A stretch of DNA of 64,000 nucleotides from Lachnospiraceae bacterium M18-1 (GTDB lineage Bacteria; Bacillota; Clostridia; Lachnospirales; Lachnospiraceae): the NCBI GenBank assembly GCA_000403295.2, contig KE159611.1, positions 617,545 through 681,544 of the forward strand, in the 5' to 3' direction. How positions within the stretch are numbered: position 1 is the stretch's first letter; each line of letters starts with the position of its first letter. The position numbers and the translations under genes are program-made. The notes below the pieces were generated by a model. It was not told where the DNA came from and searched no databases. It saw nothing but the letters and a program-made list of their open reading frames with translations. Shown here one piece after another: positions 8,286 through 16,564 of this stretch.

Positions 8286-8523
8286 TTTCTTTTTCCTACA
8301 AAAGAGTATAGATTAATCATATCACATATCATTGAATAAAGCACGTGTTATTCTGACTAGACAGCTCTGACGCTTAAATTTATTTTTTTCTTCCAGGCTA
8401 TGAAAATTTCATATCTTCCACAGCCTTTTCTTAGTATTATGGATTCCAGGAAACAGTATTCCCTTGGTTTCCTCTATTCAATTTCCAGCTTCCTTTTGAA
8501 TCCCCCCTTCCTTCGAGACCTGT

Positions 8524-9792
8524 CTATTGTAATCGGATCTGTATGTTCTTTTTTATTCCAATGTATTCTTTCAACCTGACAGCCTGAAAGGATTCCAGTA
8601 TCTTCTGATGCTTTTGTTCCATACTCAGATGCATCCCTTCCCACAATCTTCCCCATGTCTCCATTATCTGTGCAATCATGTGCCCGATCTGGATCAGGTA
8701 ATAATGGTTTTTGATCCCCTGGTAGTTTTTACTGAACAAGTGCTTCAAATAATATCCCTGATTCTTTTGCGTATTAAACCCTTCATTTTCTATTTTCCAG
8801 CGCATCCGCCCCTTCTCCACCAGATCGCATACATTCTTTTTTCTCACCGGCAGACTTGTCAAAAAACAGAACGACTTTTTTTCCTCACGTTCGATTTTGC
8901 ACATCCCTCTTTTTATGGTCCGTTTCAGTTCCTCACCATACTCCATCAAATTGATTTTACATCCGTTATAGTCAATCTCATTTACATAATCATACCAGTA
9001 TCGGCCATTTTTTATTTTCGTTTCCTTTCGGTTCTTTTCCAAGTCTTTCAGTTTTCTATATTCCTTTCCTACTGTCGGGATACTTCCCTCCTTAAATCGG
9101 ATCAGATACTGCCACCGGTATTCCCCGCATTTCCGGAAAAATGGCTCACATGCATACAGGCTGTCCGCACATAGGCAGATATTTAATCTTGGAAACTGCT
9201 TCTTCAGCTTTTCCATCAGTCTCACACCTGCTTTCCTTTCGCAGTCCTGCTTGTCCATCTCTTTCCCATCATTTTCCACAAATTCGGTCATAATACTTAC
9301 TACAATCTTGGGATGCAATACCAACTTTGCCTCCAGGACATAGTAATAATTCTCGCGGTATTCTTCCGGCTTGCCTTTGTGATGGATCCGGTACATGCAT
9401 TTCGGATCCAGCGGCTTACGGCTGCTGTGTAACTGGGTCCCGTCTAAAATGATCTGCCAGTGTTTCTCTCCAATTCGCGCCCCTTGGAACGCCTTGCTCC
9501 GCAGCAGGCGGTACACCAGTTTCCAAATGACTTCCTGCAGAGATTCCGGCTCCAATTTTTCCAGATACCGGTTGATGGTCTCCCAGTAAGGGAGCTCGCG
9601 GACGGTTTCTTCCTCTGCGCATAGTTCCCAGATATTTTCAATCATGAGATCCGAATTGAATTCTTCACTTGTTTTTCTCATACTGCTGATGTAAAATATA
9701 GAAGAAAGGATACGGGTCATTAGGAGCACGGCAGACGGATAGGTAATATAGCTTTGGTTTCTGGGATCCGGCAGTTTTTTCAGCAGTGGCAC
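8524..9792 (-). CDS. DDE transposase, IS4-like
   Basis: 422 aa from a GTG at 9792. Catalytic-looking residues are Asp in ILDGTQLHS (about residue 113), Asp in CADSLYAC and Glu in RWKIENEGFN. The frame continues upstream without a stop to the region of an ATG (9893-9891) that has a strong AAGGAGG site but lies in another frame; one extra A in the A-run after that ATG would join them as MKKRIAVTRKETREN.... So the natural start is probably lost by a 1-base frameshift, or made by slippage. Family assignment beyond IS4-like DDE is uncertain. Confidence 0.75.
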   Translation of the reverse strand: MPLLKKLPDPRNQSYITYPSAVLLMTRILSSIFYISSMRKTSEEFNSDLMIENIWELCAEEETVRELPYWETINRYLEKLEPESLQEVIWKLVYRLLRSKAFQGARIGEKHWQIILDGTQLHSSRKPLDPKCMYRIHHKGKPEEYRENYYYVLEAKLVLHPKIVVSIMTEFVENDGKEMDKQDCERKAGVRLMEKLKKQFPRLNICLCADSLYACEPFFRKCGEYRWQYLIRFKEGSIPTVGKEYRKLKDLEKNRKETKIKNGRYWYDYVNEIDYNGCKINLMEYGEELKRTIKRGMCKIEREEKKSFCFLTSLPVRKKNVCDLVEKGRMRWKIENEGFNTQKNQGYYLKHLFSKNYQGIKNHYYLIQIGHMIAQIMETWGRLWEGMHLSMEQKHQKILESFQAVRLKEYIGIKKNIQIRLQ

Positions 9793-9892
9793 CAGATCCG
9801 GGAAGTAGTGCCGGATCAGTTTTGAGAGTTCACATGCAAGCCGGAGTTTCTGTAAGTTTTCCCGGGTTTCTTTTCTCGTAACCGCTATTCTC

Positions 9893-10503
9893 TTTTCATG
9901 TAAAAAACCTCCTTCTTTTATGGGTGAAGATATGTTGTTGGGTTAATTACATTATCTCTCATTTTTCCATAAAATGGGAGGTTTTTTTATGATTTCCTAC
10001 CTTTTTGCGATTTTAGCCAAAGTCATCAGATAATTTATGCATTTCTTCTATTATAATATACACAATACACATAGAACACTCTGGTATTGGGGCCGAAAAC
10101 CACCCGATTCGGATTTCTTTTTTCCGGAATTGCGCGTCAGACGGATATCTCATTAAAACTTAAAGTACGCCTGATCCGTAAAGAAACTTTTCCATAGATC
10201 ATTTGGGAATGTCTGACAATCAATGACAGTAGCAGACCATATCCCCTGTTTCGAATGCTATCCTAAATGAAAATGGGGATTCCCTTTATCCAGATGAATG
10301 ATTTGTCCCATGTTTGATCTCCCTTGCCGGAACAGATGCTTTTTAAGTGAGCAACATATGAAACAGCCCCTGGTGTTTCATGGCTCATCTTTTTGTTCCA
10401 TCCAACAGCTCTTTTATCCTGAGTGCGAAGAAAAAATTTCCCGCCTCTTTACCAAACCGTCTTAATGTCTTTAAATTACGTATGATTTCAAAACAAAAAA
10501 TAT
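9893..10503. other. Non-coding right part of the 2.16-kb IS
   Basis: Contains the transposase ribosome site near 9905-9915 and no gene I can support. Confidence 0.5.
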
Positions 10504-10519
10504 TTAAGCGTCGGAGCTG

Positions 10520-10872
10520 CTGACTAGATGTCTGTCAAAACTATTCTGATTTCGTATAGCTGTATTCCATAGACTATCCTGTTTCTTAATAGTAGAATAC
10601 GTTTTCCCTGCTCTCCCAAACTCACAATATTCATTATAGACTTGCTGTACCGTAACATGCCCTGTCTTGGGTGTTACGAGTTGAGAGTTGCGCTCCTGCT
10701 CTATCATTGCTCGCCTTGCTTTTACTGCTGACGTTTTTGTTTTATACGGATTTCCTTGTTCATCAAAATTTCGTTTTCTCTCTACTCGTTTATTGTTTAC
10801 AACAATTGCATAGCGAAAAGCCCAATATCCATTTTTTAGTTGGTATACTCCTGTGTCATTAAGTTTTGGCAT
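10520..10872 (-). pseudogene. N-terminal fragment of a tyrosine integrase
   Basis: The ATG at 10872 has an AGGAGG site. The frame MPKLNDTGVYQLKNGYWAFRY begins the AP2-like arm-DNA-binding domain found at the start of ICE and phage integrases, followed by the start of the core-binding domain (EYCEFGRAGKTYSTIKKQD). After SLWN the sequence leaves the family pattern, and the frame then runs into the IS end (stop at 10504). The catalytic domain is missing and is not found on the other side of the IS, so an older deletion preceded the IS insertion. Confidence 0.75.
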
Positions 10873-10984
10873 TTTGATAACCTCCTGTGTGTCATGAAAG
10901 TGGCACGCATGAAAATTTTCTTTTAATAATGTTTAGCCAAAGTGTCATAAGAAGTCCTTCAAATGCCTTGCCGTGTCTGCCCTG
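10873..10984. other. Possible integrase arm-site region
   Basis: GTGTCAT at 10889-10895, GTGGCAC at 10900-10906 and GTGTCAT at 10942-10948 lie between the integrase start and the right attachment core. Confidence 0.3.
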
Positions 10985-11104
10985 GCTAAGAGAGCTAAGG
11001 CTGCGAACATGGATGCTATTCATGATACAGTTCATGAGATGGCCAGAGATGAGGCAAGACATGGAAAAGCTTTCGAGGGTCTGTTAAAGAGATACTTCGG
11101 TTAG
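10985..11104 (+). pseudogene. 3' fragment of a second rubrerythrin end
   Basis: The frame ends with GLLKRYFG and a TAG at 11102-11104 and matches the last 40 codons of the rubrerythrin at 5852-6394. Differences are mainly at third positions except within the identical 46-base core. It has no start or rubredoxin part. It is best read as the chromosome's original rubrerythrin 3' end, displaced by the inserted element. Confidence 0.8.
11010..11055 (+). repeat. Right attachment-like core
   Basis: Identical over 46 bases to 6300-6345. Confidence 0.65.
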
Positions 11105-11212
11105 TCAGAAATGCCGTAAATTCAACATTTTTGAGGATTTAGGCACTTACGAACAATTTCTTGTGCAAAAAGGCAAAATTTTCGAATCGTACTTTTCTGG
11201 TTTATCCAGGTT

Positions 11213-11250
11213 AGGGGTATGTTAGAGCAATCTGACATACCCTTATTTTT
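11213..11250 (+). terminator. Terminator after the rubrerythrin fragment
   Basis: GGGTATGTTAGA pairs with TCTGACATACCC over GCAA and is followed by TTATTTTT. Probably the original rubrerythrin terminator. Confidence 0.75.
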
Positions 11251-11333
11251 GTACAAGCGGTTGTGTCTGGATGTTGGTTTATATTTTTACTTCTCATTTT
11301 CTTTGGAAAAACACACACTTTTAAATGTGGGTT

Positions 11334-11363
11334 TAAAAAAGAGATAAGCATTAACTTATCTCT
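11334..11363 (-). terminator. Terminator of the GyrI-like gene
   Basis: AGAGATAAG pairs with CTTATCTCT over 6 bases; on the minus strand six T follow. Confidence 0.75.
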
Positions 11364-11396
11364 CTTAGATATTGCAATAAACAAATAGGAATTTAT

Positions 11397-11822
11397 TTAT
11401 AACTTTCTAATCGGAAAAAACATATAATTCTTCCCTGTCTGTGGACAAGTAAAATCGTGAACTGCTCCTACTAATGGAATAGCATTATCCTCCAAATATT
11501 TTATTACCTCTGAAAAGGTAGAATCATTTTCACATTCTATATAAATATATTCATAGCCAGGAATAATCCATTTTGTCCAACCGTTGGGGGCTTCTGCATT
11601 CTCGTTGCACTCTACCCCAGCAAGATAAAGTCCTTTGTTGAAATCTTCCCACGGATTGAATGAGTGCGAGAAATCAGACATAGCCCCCCATATACCACTG
11701 ATATTTCCATTCTCATCTTTCTTAGCCAAATGTTGAACTTCTCCAAAGTGAGAATTTGCATCAACCCATAATCTTTGAATAAAGCCCTCTCCGTCTAAAG
11801 TTGAACCCACTTTTCCTATCAC
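11397..11822 (-). CDS. GyrI-like effector-binding domain protein
   Basis: 141 aa starting at a GTG with an AAAGGAG site. It matches the GyrI-like/AraC effector-binding fold (GFIQRLWVDANSHFGEV, GIWGAMSDFSHSF, GWTKWIIPGYEYIYIE, TGKNYMFFPIRKL), a domain that binds small hydrophobic or cationic compounds. The codons just before the GTG still read KESFVV, which is the first strand of the fold in relatives, but an in-frame TAA lies farther upstream. The gene therefore seems to have lost its first ten or so residues and may be impaired. Confidence 0.75.
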   Translation of the reverse strand: MIGKVGSTLDGEGFIQRLWVDANSHFGEVQHLAKKDENGNISGIWGAMSDFSHSFNPWEDFNKGLYLAGVECNENAEAPNGWTKWIIPGYEYIYIECENDSTFSEVIKYLEDNAIPLVGAVHDFTCPQTGKNYMFFPIRKL

Positions 11823-11948
11823 AACAAAAGACTCCTTTACACACTTTTTCTTTTTTGTATCTTTTGTAGATACTTTTTGATTTTACATCGGTATTTCCTC
11901 CTAGCTGGACTTTTATTTTGCCCGTTTAATACACAAAGCAAAACCTCT

Positions 11949-12227
11949 TTAATCTCCCCCGGCCTTTCTTTTTTTGACCGGATTGTCTTCTGATTCTAAC
12001 AGCCTCAGCTTGTCTTTTCTTTTCAGGCGCTTGATGGCGTATTCCCGGCTCATAGCTTCCTCCCTGGTAGCAAATTCTTCAAAATAGGCAAGGACAACCG
12101 GTCTTCTGGATTTTGTATATTTTGCGCCTTTTCCTGCATTGTGCTCCCGGACACGCCGCTCCAGATCGTTGGTCCAGCCGGTATACAGGCTGCCGTCACG
12201 GCACTTCATGATATATGTATAATTCAT
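11949..12227 (-). CDS. GIY-YIG nuclease-superfamily protein (YhbQ/UPF0213 type)
   Basis: 92 aa with the signature YTYIMKCRDGSLYTGWT at the N-terminus, the conserved Arg in RRVREHN and a downstream Glu in EEFATREEAMSREYAIK. Stand-alone domains of this size are widespread; the E. coli relative YhbQ binds or cuts DNA but its role is unsettled. The ATG has a TAAGGAG site. It is monocistronic. Confidence 0.85.
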   Translation of the reverse strand: MNYTYIMKCRDGSLYTGWTNDLERRVREHNAGKGAKYTKSRRPVVLAYFEEFATREEAMSREYAIKRLKRKDKLRLLESEDNPVKKRKAGGD

Positions 12228-12362
12228 TGGTATTTCTCCTTAGATCTGTTACAGGCAGAACCGCGCCCTGTAACTCAGATTTTCCTGACTTTATATGTCA
12301 GTATACTGAAATTCATGAAGAAAAACAAGAAACTTATTCCCAGAAGATAAAAAGAAGAACCA

Positions 12363-12507
12363 TTACTGTTCACACCCTCGCCGGGTGCTCACAGCAACGA
12401 ATCCGGCCTATTGAAAGTTGCCTTACGGCAAGAGGCCGGATTCCAGCCCCAGAACTGTACTGCCTGTGACCGTGCAGCGTAGTGCACGGTCCAGGAGTGA
12501 ACAGTAA
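12363..12507. repeat. 145-bp intergenic palindromic element
   Basis: Ends TTACTGTTCACA and TGAACAGTAA form inverted terminal repeats. Inside are three hairpins: CACCCTCGCCGGGTG; AATCCGGCC with GGCCGGATT; and GACCGTGCA with TGCACGGTC. The layout parallels 45268-45415 with different bases in the stems that still pair. It fills most of the gap between the GIY-YIG gene and spoIIQ. Confidence 0.75.
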
Positions 12508-12576
12508 CCCTGTCTTTCACAGGTTAACCGGAAAAGTCTGGTTCTTCAAACGGCTATTCTGAATTGCTATAGCAGA

Positions 12577-13347
12577 TTACCCTTCTATAAAATCTAATGG
12601 GTTGACCGGAACTTCATCCTTGAGGATCTCAAAATAGAGGTTCGGCCCTTCCATTGAAAAATACTTAGTCGGCTCACTTAAATATCCGACAGTTGCTCCG
12701 GTGTCGACATAATCACCAATCTGCACCGGTACTTCTTTCAGCTGCCCATATACAGCGGAATATCCATTTCCCATATCCAGTGTGACGGTCAGGCCTGTCT
12801 GTGCGTCCTGCTCCACATTTGTCACGATCCCGGGGGCGGAGGCTGCGATCGTCTCTCCCACCTCGCCGCCGATGATCAGCGCCGGATTGTATTTATACTG
12901 TTCCAGTGTGGAAAAGTATACGGTCTGGTCCATGCTGTAATTGATCAGCACCGAACCGCTTGCAGGCCAGTTCAGAATGCTTTCTTCTCCGAACCAGATA
13001 TCTGCGGTGTAGCCGGATGCAGTTACATCCCCTGTATTGCTCTCTTCTGTTTCCGCTTCAGACGATTCATCCTCAGCCTCTTCTTTTTCATCCTCTTCCT
13101 CTTCTGTATCGGATGTATTGCGTTCTGCTTCCGGAAGCACGATGTCGTTTGCCGTCGTTGCTTCACTTTCCTCTTTTGTGAGATTCTCAGTCTGCTCCTC
13201 TGCTTCGGCTAACTGCTGTTCCATGCTCTTTTGATAATTGTTGTAGGTAAATGCCCCAACCATTGCGATCACGGATACAAAGCAAAGCACCAGAGCGACT
13301 GCCGCGCCCTTTCCTTTTAGGAATGACATCTTTTCATTGTTATTCAT
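12577..13347 (-). CDS. spoIIQ: SpoIIQ-like M23-family sporulation protein
   Basis: 256 aa from the ATG at 13347, chosen for its spacing from GAGGTG. One membrane helix (about 12-33, AAVALVLCFVSVIAMVGAF), an acidic E/D/T-rich linker, and a C-terminal LytM/M23 domain. SpoIIQ sits in the forespore membrane and pairs across the gap with SpoIIIAH during engulfment. The zinc-binding His/Asp residues of active M23 enzymes are absent (YNPALIIGG and VYGQL stand where HxxxD and HxH would be), so it is probably a structural, non-catalytic version. It lies just downstream of spoIID, as in other clostridia. Confidence 0.8.
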   Translation of the reverse strand: MNNNEKMSFLKGKGAAVALVLCFVSVIAMVGAFTYNNYQKSMEQQLAEAEEQTENLTKEESEATTANDIVLPEAERNTSDTEEEEDEKEEAEDESSEAETEESNTGDVTASGYTADIWFGEESILNWPASGSVLINYSMDQTVYFSTLEQYKYNPALIIGGEVGETIAASAPGIVTNVEQDAQTGLTVTLDMGNGYSAVYGQLKEVPVQIGDYVDTGATVGYLSEPTKYFSMEGPNLYFEILKDEVPVNPLDFIEG

Positions 13348-13413
13348 TTTCATCACCTCTGGCTTATATTTTTACCAGAAATGTGACGGCTTATTCTATT
13401 TTCATCGGATTTC

Positions 13414-14538
13414 TTAATCTAATTTTTCGGAACTTTCCTGTCCGTGTTCCGGTGCTTCGGACGGCTGCAATTTTTCTTTTACCGGCCCTCCGTCTGTCAA
13501 TGTGGTGCCCTCGAAGAAAAACTGCAGGATTTCTTCATAGTTTTTCCCTGCCTCTGCCATTTTCTGCGCGGTCCACTGGCTCAAGCCAAGCCCGTGTCCC
13601 TTTCCCATGGTCGTGATCTTCAGCTTTCCGTCCGAGTCCTTTATGGAAAATGCGCTCGAAGTAAGAGACAGCGCATCCCGGAACTGGTCGCCGGTACAGA
13701 CAGTCTCTCCGATCCGCATCTGCTGCACATAGCCTGCAGAATCGTGGGAAATGATCTCAAAATCTGAGAACTGACAGGTTTTATTCGCGTCCTCCTCTGC
13801 CACGGCCACAAGGAACGACTGACATTTTGACTGTATGTCTTTGTACTCAAAGGTAGAAATCTGCATTTCATCATCCGCCTCTTTATCCAGCGGGCAGTCC
13901 CGCACAGCAAGATACGGGCAGTTATCCACCCCCAGGACTTCCTGGGCGTTCCGGGTCTGACCGTTGCTTGACTGGTGAAACGGTGCAAGCGCATAAGTAT
14001 CCTGATAAAAAAGAACCTGGTTCTCTGTGTCGCGCATAGCCCGGACCATGTTTTCGTAAAAGGAATCAGCCTCGGATGTGCCTGCTTTTTGTTCCACCTC
14101 ATGACGGGTCAGATAATCTTCTTCCAGAACTTTTTGCTCCTGGCTCTCCAGTTCCTGGTACAGCTTCGTGCGCAGCAGAACAGCCTGGGTTTTCAAAAGC
14201 TCTATTTCCGCATCTGCGGGAATCTCTTTTCCCATAATGCCGATGAAATATTCCTCCCACGGTACCTGCACGATCTCTGTTTCCACTTCCTGATCACTCC
14301 CGATGTTTGAAAAGCCAGATGTTTTACTTGTCTCTACCGCATCAGATCTGCTTTCTAACTGAGACAGGCCGGATGAAGCTTTTGGCTTTCTGACATTTAC
14401 ATATACCTCTTCCTTTTTTCCAAGGGATTCAAAATCTTTTCCGTGGACAAATACCGTGACGATATAGGGAAGCAGAAGCATGATCAGACAAAAAGAACCG
14501 AATGTTTTGAGCTTCTGCCATGTTGCTCTTTGTCTCAT
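13414..14538 (-). CDS. spoIID: Stage II sporulation protein D
   Basis: 374 aa from the ATG at 14538 (MRQRATWQKL), preferred over the ATG at 14559 because GGAGGA lies 8 bases upstream. Residues about 12-33 are a membrane anchor. The SpoIID domain follows (VPWEEYFIGIMGKEIPADAE, the KTQAV segment, PFHQSSNGQTRNA, and the GKGHGLGLSQWTAQKMA signature). SpoIID is a lytic transglycosylase that drives engulfment with SpoIIM and SpoIIP. It forms an operon with spoIIQ (66-base gap). An IS ends 27 bases upstream of the start codon and separates the gene from its likely promoter at 16468-16497. Confidence 0.88.
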   Translation of the reverse strand: MRQRATWQKLKTFGSFCLIMLLLPYIVTVFVHGKDFESLGKKEEVYVNVRKPKASSGLSQLESRSDAVETSKTSGFSNIGSDQEVETEIVQVPWEEYFIGIMGKEIPADAEIELLKTQAVLLRTKLYQELESQEQKVLEEDYLTRHEVEQKAGTSEADSFYENMVRAMRDTENQVLFYQDTYALAPFHQSSNGQTRNAQEVLGVDNCPYLAVRDCPLDKEADDEMQISTFEYKDIQSKCQSFLVAVAEEDANKTCQFSDFEIISHDSAGYVQQMRIGETVCTGDQFRDALSLTSSAFSIKDSDGKLKITTMGKGHGLGLSQWTAQKMAEAGKNYEEILQFFFEGTTLTDGGPVKEKLQPSEAPEHGQESSEKLD

Positions 14539-14700
14539 AAAAACAGTCCTCCATATCATATGATGAGCGGTCTCGGAAACTCTTTAAAGCCCATATTTCC
14601 GCTCTTTTTCTGTTTTTCTTTTTTATCTCTTCCTCCAAACCTCGGAGAAAATATTTTAATAAATTTCCAAAAAACTATTGACATATACTCCAAAATGTGC

Positions 14701-14743
14701 GGGCGCGTTTGGTGACCTTATGCGGCAGTCACCAAACGCGCCC
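14701..14743 (+). promoter_or_regulatory. Leader hairpin of the 1.9-kb IS
   Basis: A 16-bp perfect stem (GGGCGCGTTTGGTGAC with GTCACCAAACGCGCCC) over an 11-base loop lies between a TTGACA-containing segment and the transposase start. It may stop outside transcripts from running into the transposase gene. The same arrangement exists in the other IS near 60933. Confidence 0.5.
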
Positions 14744-14811
14744 CTTGTAGTTAAGAAAATATTCTGTGCCACACCCGCACAGCACTTAAAACTACAAGGA
14801 GGATACCCACT

Positions 14812-16281
14812 ATGATTAAATACTGGCAATCCATGCACGACTACCTGCACTTTTTCCACGAATCCAAAGTACATTTTGATTCTTCTGAAAGAACAAGGCT
14901 ACATACAGAGCTTTGGAAACCCTGGCAGAAACTCCGCTGCTTCGATACCGACAGGGCAATGGAAGTTCTTCTGCCTTTTTATTCCGCCACCGGCAGGCCC
15001 GCCAAGAACCAGCCCCAGATCTTAAGGTCCTTCATCCTTTTCTTCTTCCTTTATTCCGAAGGACTCACACCTTCCTCTCTTACTTTATGGGTGGACAGGC
15101 TCAAACACGACCGCGTCCTTGCTGCCCTCATCGGTTGTACCACGGATTCCCTGCCCCCGCTCGGTTCCTATTTTGACTTCATGGACCGTCTCTGGGCTGC
15201 ACCTGAATCTGACCGATACTCCCGTAATAAGCTCCTTCCGGCCTCCTGGAACAACAAAAAACCTGAAAAACCGAAAGGCAAAAAGCAGAAAGCGCAGGAA
15301 AGCAAGACCAAAATTACAGAACTCATTGCCAACCGCCTGATGGATGGCCGGGACATTCCTTTTCATTTTGAGCAGCGGCTCCAGCTTCTCTTTTACCATG
15401 CCGCCGTTCTCCCTTCCATCGAATGCGGCCTGATCCCAAAGGAACACCTGACTGTTTCCGGCGATGGCACTGCCGTCCATACCCACTCCTGCCCTCGCGG
15501 ACACCACAGGGAAGACGCGCCCGAAACTCTGCGCCACTTCCCTGACCCGGATGCTTCCTGGGGATGGGACAGCGACCTGGAAAAGTTTTACTTCGGCTAT
15601 ACACTCTTCCAGCTCTCCTGTTATAACAGCGGACTGAAAGCGGACCTCCCTCTCCTCCTTCGCTTTACCAGCGCTAAGAGACATGATTCTGTCAGCTTTC
15701 TCGTTGCTTTCCATGAACTGGAAAAACATATGCCCGCTCTTCCCATCGAAAATATCTGCCTCGACTCCGCCATGGACAATTACCCGACTTACCGTCTCCT
15801 GAAAAGCAGGAACATCCGGGCGTTTATCGACCTGAACAATCAATGCGGGCGACCTAAGACGATTCCTGATACCATAACCATTGACAGGGACGGAACCCCC
15901 ATCTGTCAGGAGAAGAAACGCATGGTCCCAAACGGCTATGACAAGTCCAGCGGCTACCTCATGTGGCGGTGCCCTTTCGGGAAAGACCATTGTACAAAAT
16001 GTAAAAACAGCTGTACTTCTTCTAAATACGGCAGGGTCATCAAGACCAGGCCTGAATGGGATATCCGCCTGTACACAGAGATCCCACGCGGGACAGAAAC
16101 TTATAAAAGGATTTATAACCAGCGGACGGCAACGGAGCGGATCAACAACAGGATCCTGAATGATTATGGCCTGCACCGCATGATGATCCATACAAAAAAG
16201 CATTACTCTTTCATGACCACTATGATTGGCATCTGCATCCATCTGGATGCCCGCTATAAACAGGCACAGGCTGAGGCCTGA
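14812..16281 (+). CDS. DDE transposase of the 1.9-kb IS (IS1182-like)
   Basis: 489 aa with an AAGGAGG site. Catalytic candidates are Asp in SGDGTAVHTH (about 222), Asp in LDSAMDNYPTY (about 318) and Glu in RTATERINNR (about 453). A cysteine cluster near 390-403 (CPFGKDHCTKCKNSC) resembles the zinc-ribbon of IS1182-type transposases. It differs from copy 2 at one residue seen (Val410 here, Gly there, in KYGR-x-IKTRPEW). The product cuts and joins the IS ends. Family naming is tentative. Confidence 0.85.
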   Translation: MIKYWQSMHDYLHFFHESKVHFDSSERTRLHTELWKPWQKLRCFDTDRAMEVLLPFYSATGRPAKNQPQILRSFILFFFLYSEGLTPSSLTLWVDRLKHDRVLAALIGCTTDSLPPLGSYFDFMDRLWAAPESDRYSRNKLLPASWNNKKPEKPKGKKQKAQESKTKITELIANRLMDGRDIPFHFEQRLQLLFYHAAVLPSIECGLIPKEHLTVSGDGTAVHTHSCPRGHHREDAPETLRHFPDPDASWGWDSDLEKFYFGYTLFQLSCYNSGLKADLPLLLRFTSAKRHDSVSFLVAFHELEKHMPALPIENICLDSAMDNYPTYRLLKSRNIRAFIDLNNQCGRPKTIPDTITIDRDGTPICQEKKRMVPNGYDKSSGYLMWRCPFGKDHCTKCKNSCTSSKYGRVIKTRPEWDIRLYTEIPRGTETYKRIYNQRTATERINNRILNDYGLHRMMIHTKKHYSFMTTMIGICIHLDARYKQAQAEA

Positions 16282-16467
16282 CTTTTATCTGCTCTTTATG
16301 CAAATGCTTTCAAACCTCCGTTTTTCGAAGGTTTAAAAACCATGCCCTTCTTTATCCAGCGTTTCATCCATCCGTCTTTCATTCCCCTCTATATCATTTC
16401 TAACACCTCTGCCTTTTTATTGCATCCCTATTTTTCTCAAATGCTTATTGGGTTTCCGAGACCCCTC

Positions 16468-16497
16468 ATGATATGAGGGACTGTCCTAAAATATTCC
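16468..16497 (-). promoter_or_regulatory. Likely sigma-E promoter of spoIID, cut off by the IS
   Basis: On the minus strand GGAATATT (16497-16490) and CATATCAT (16475-16468) are 14 bases apart, close to the sigma-E pattern (ATATT, 13-15 bases, CATACAAT). Without the IS, this promoter would sit just ahead of the spoIID ribosome site. The -10 now abuts the IS right end. Confidence 0.55.
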
Positions 16498-16564
16498 AAT
16501 TATATTAAAAATAATTGCCAAATCTATTTTATTCCCGCAAAAACGACATTTGAATCAGTTAATA

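Larger units (their letters stand above)
8362..10519. mobile_element. 2.16-kb insertion sequence with 9-bp target duplication
   Basis: The ends are inverted repeats: CAGCTCTGACGCTTAAAT on the left and, read inward from the right, CAGCTCCGACGCTTAAAT. The 9-bp direct repeat CTGACTAGA flanks the element exactly (8353-8361 and 10520-10528). The IS has inserted into the integrase remnant. A single transposase is encoded on the minus strand; about 600 bases at the right end hold no gene. A 9-bp duplication fits the IS4 group. Confidence 0.85.
6300..11055. mobile_element. Decayed integrative element inserted in the 3' end of rubrerythrin
   Basis: The segment is bounded by two identical 46-bp copies of rubrerythrin coding sequence (6300-6345 and 11010-11055). 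An integrase gene remnant lies just inside the right copy, reading leftward, as is usual next to an attachment site. Inside are a toxin-antitoxin pair, two broken genes and a nested IS. This is the expected outcome of site-specific insertion into a gene 3' end by an element that carries a replacement 3' end. Most of the element has been lost. Confidence 0.7.
14565..16467 (+). mobile_element. 1903-bp insertion sequence, copy 1, in the spoIID promoter region
   Basis: Ends are GAGCGGTCTCGGAAAC on the left and its near complement GTTTCCGAGACCCCTC on the right. A 5-bp direct repeat ATGAT (14560-14564, 16468-16472) marks the target duplication. A second copy at 62098-64000 is nearly identical, so transposition was recent. 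Confidence 0.9.

Noticed and set aside
15085..16242. Long minus-strand frame (385 codons) opposite the IS transposase
   Set aside because: Antisense shadow of the transposase gene; no ribosome site or domain; the same appears in copy 2.
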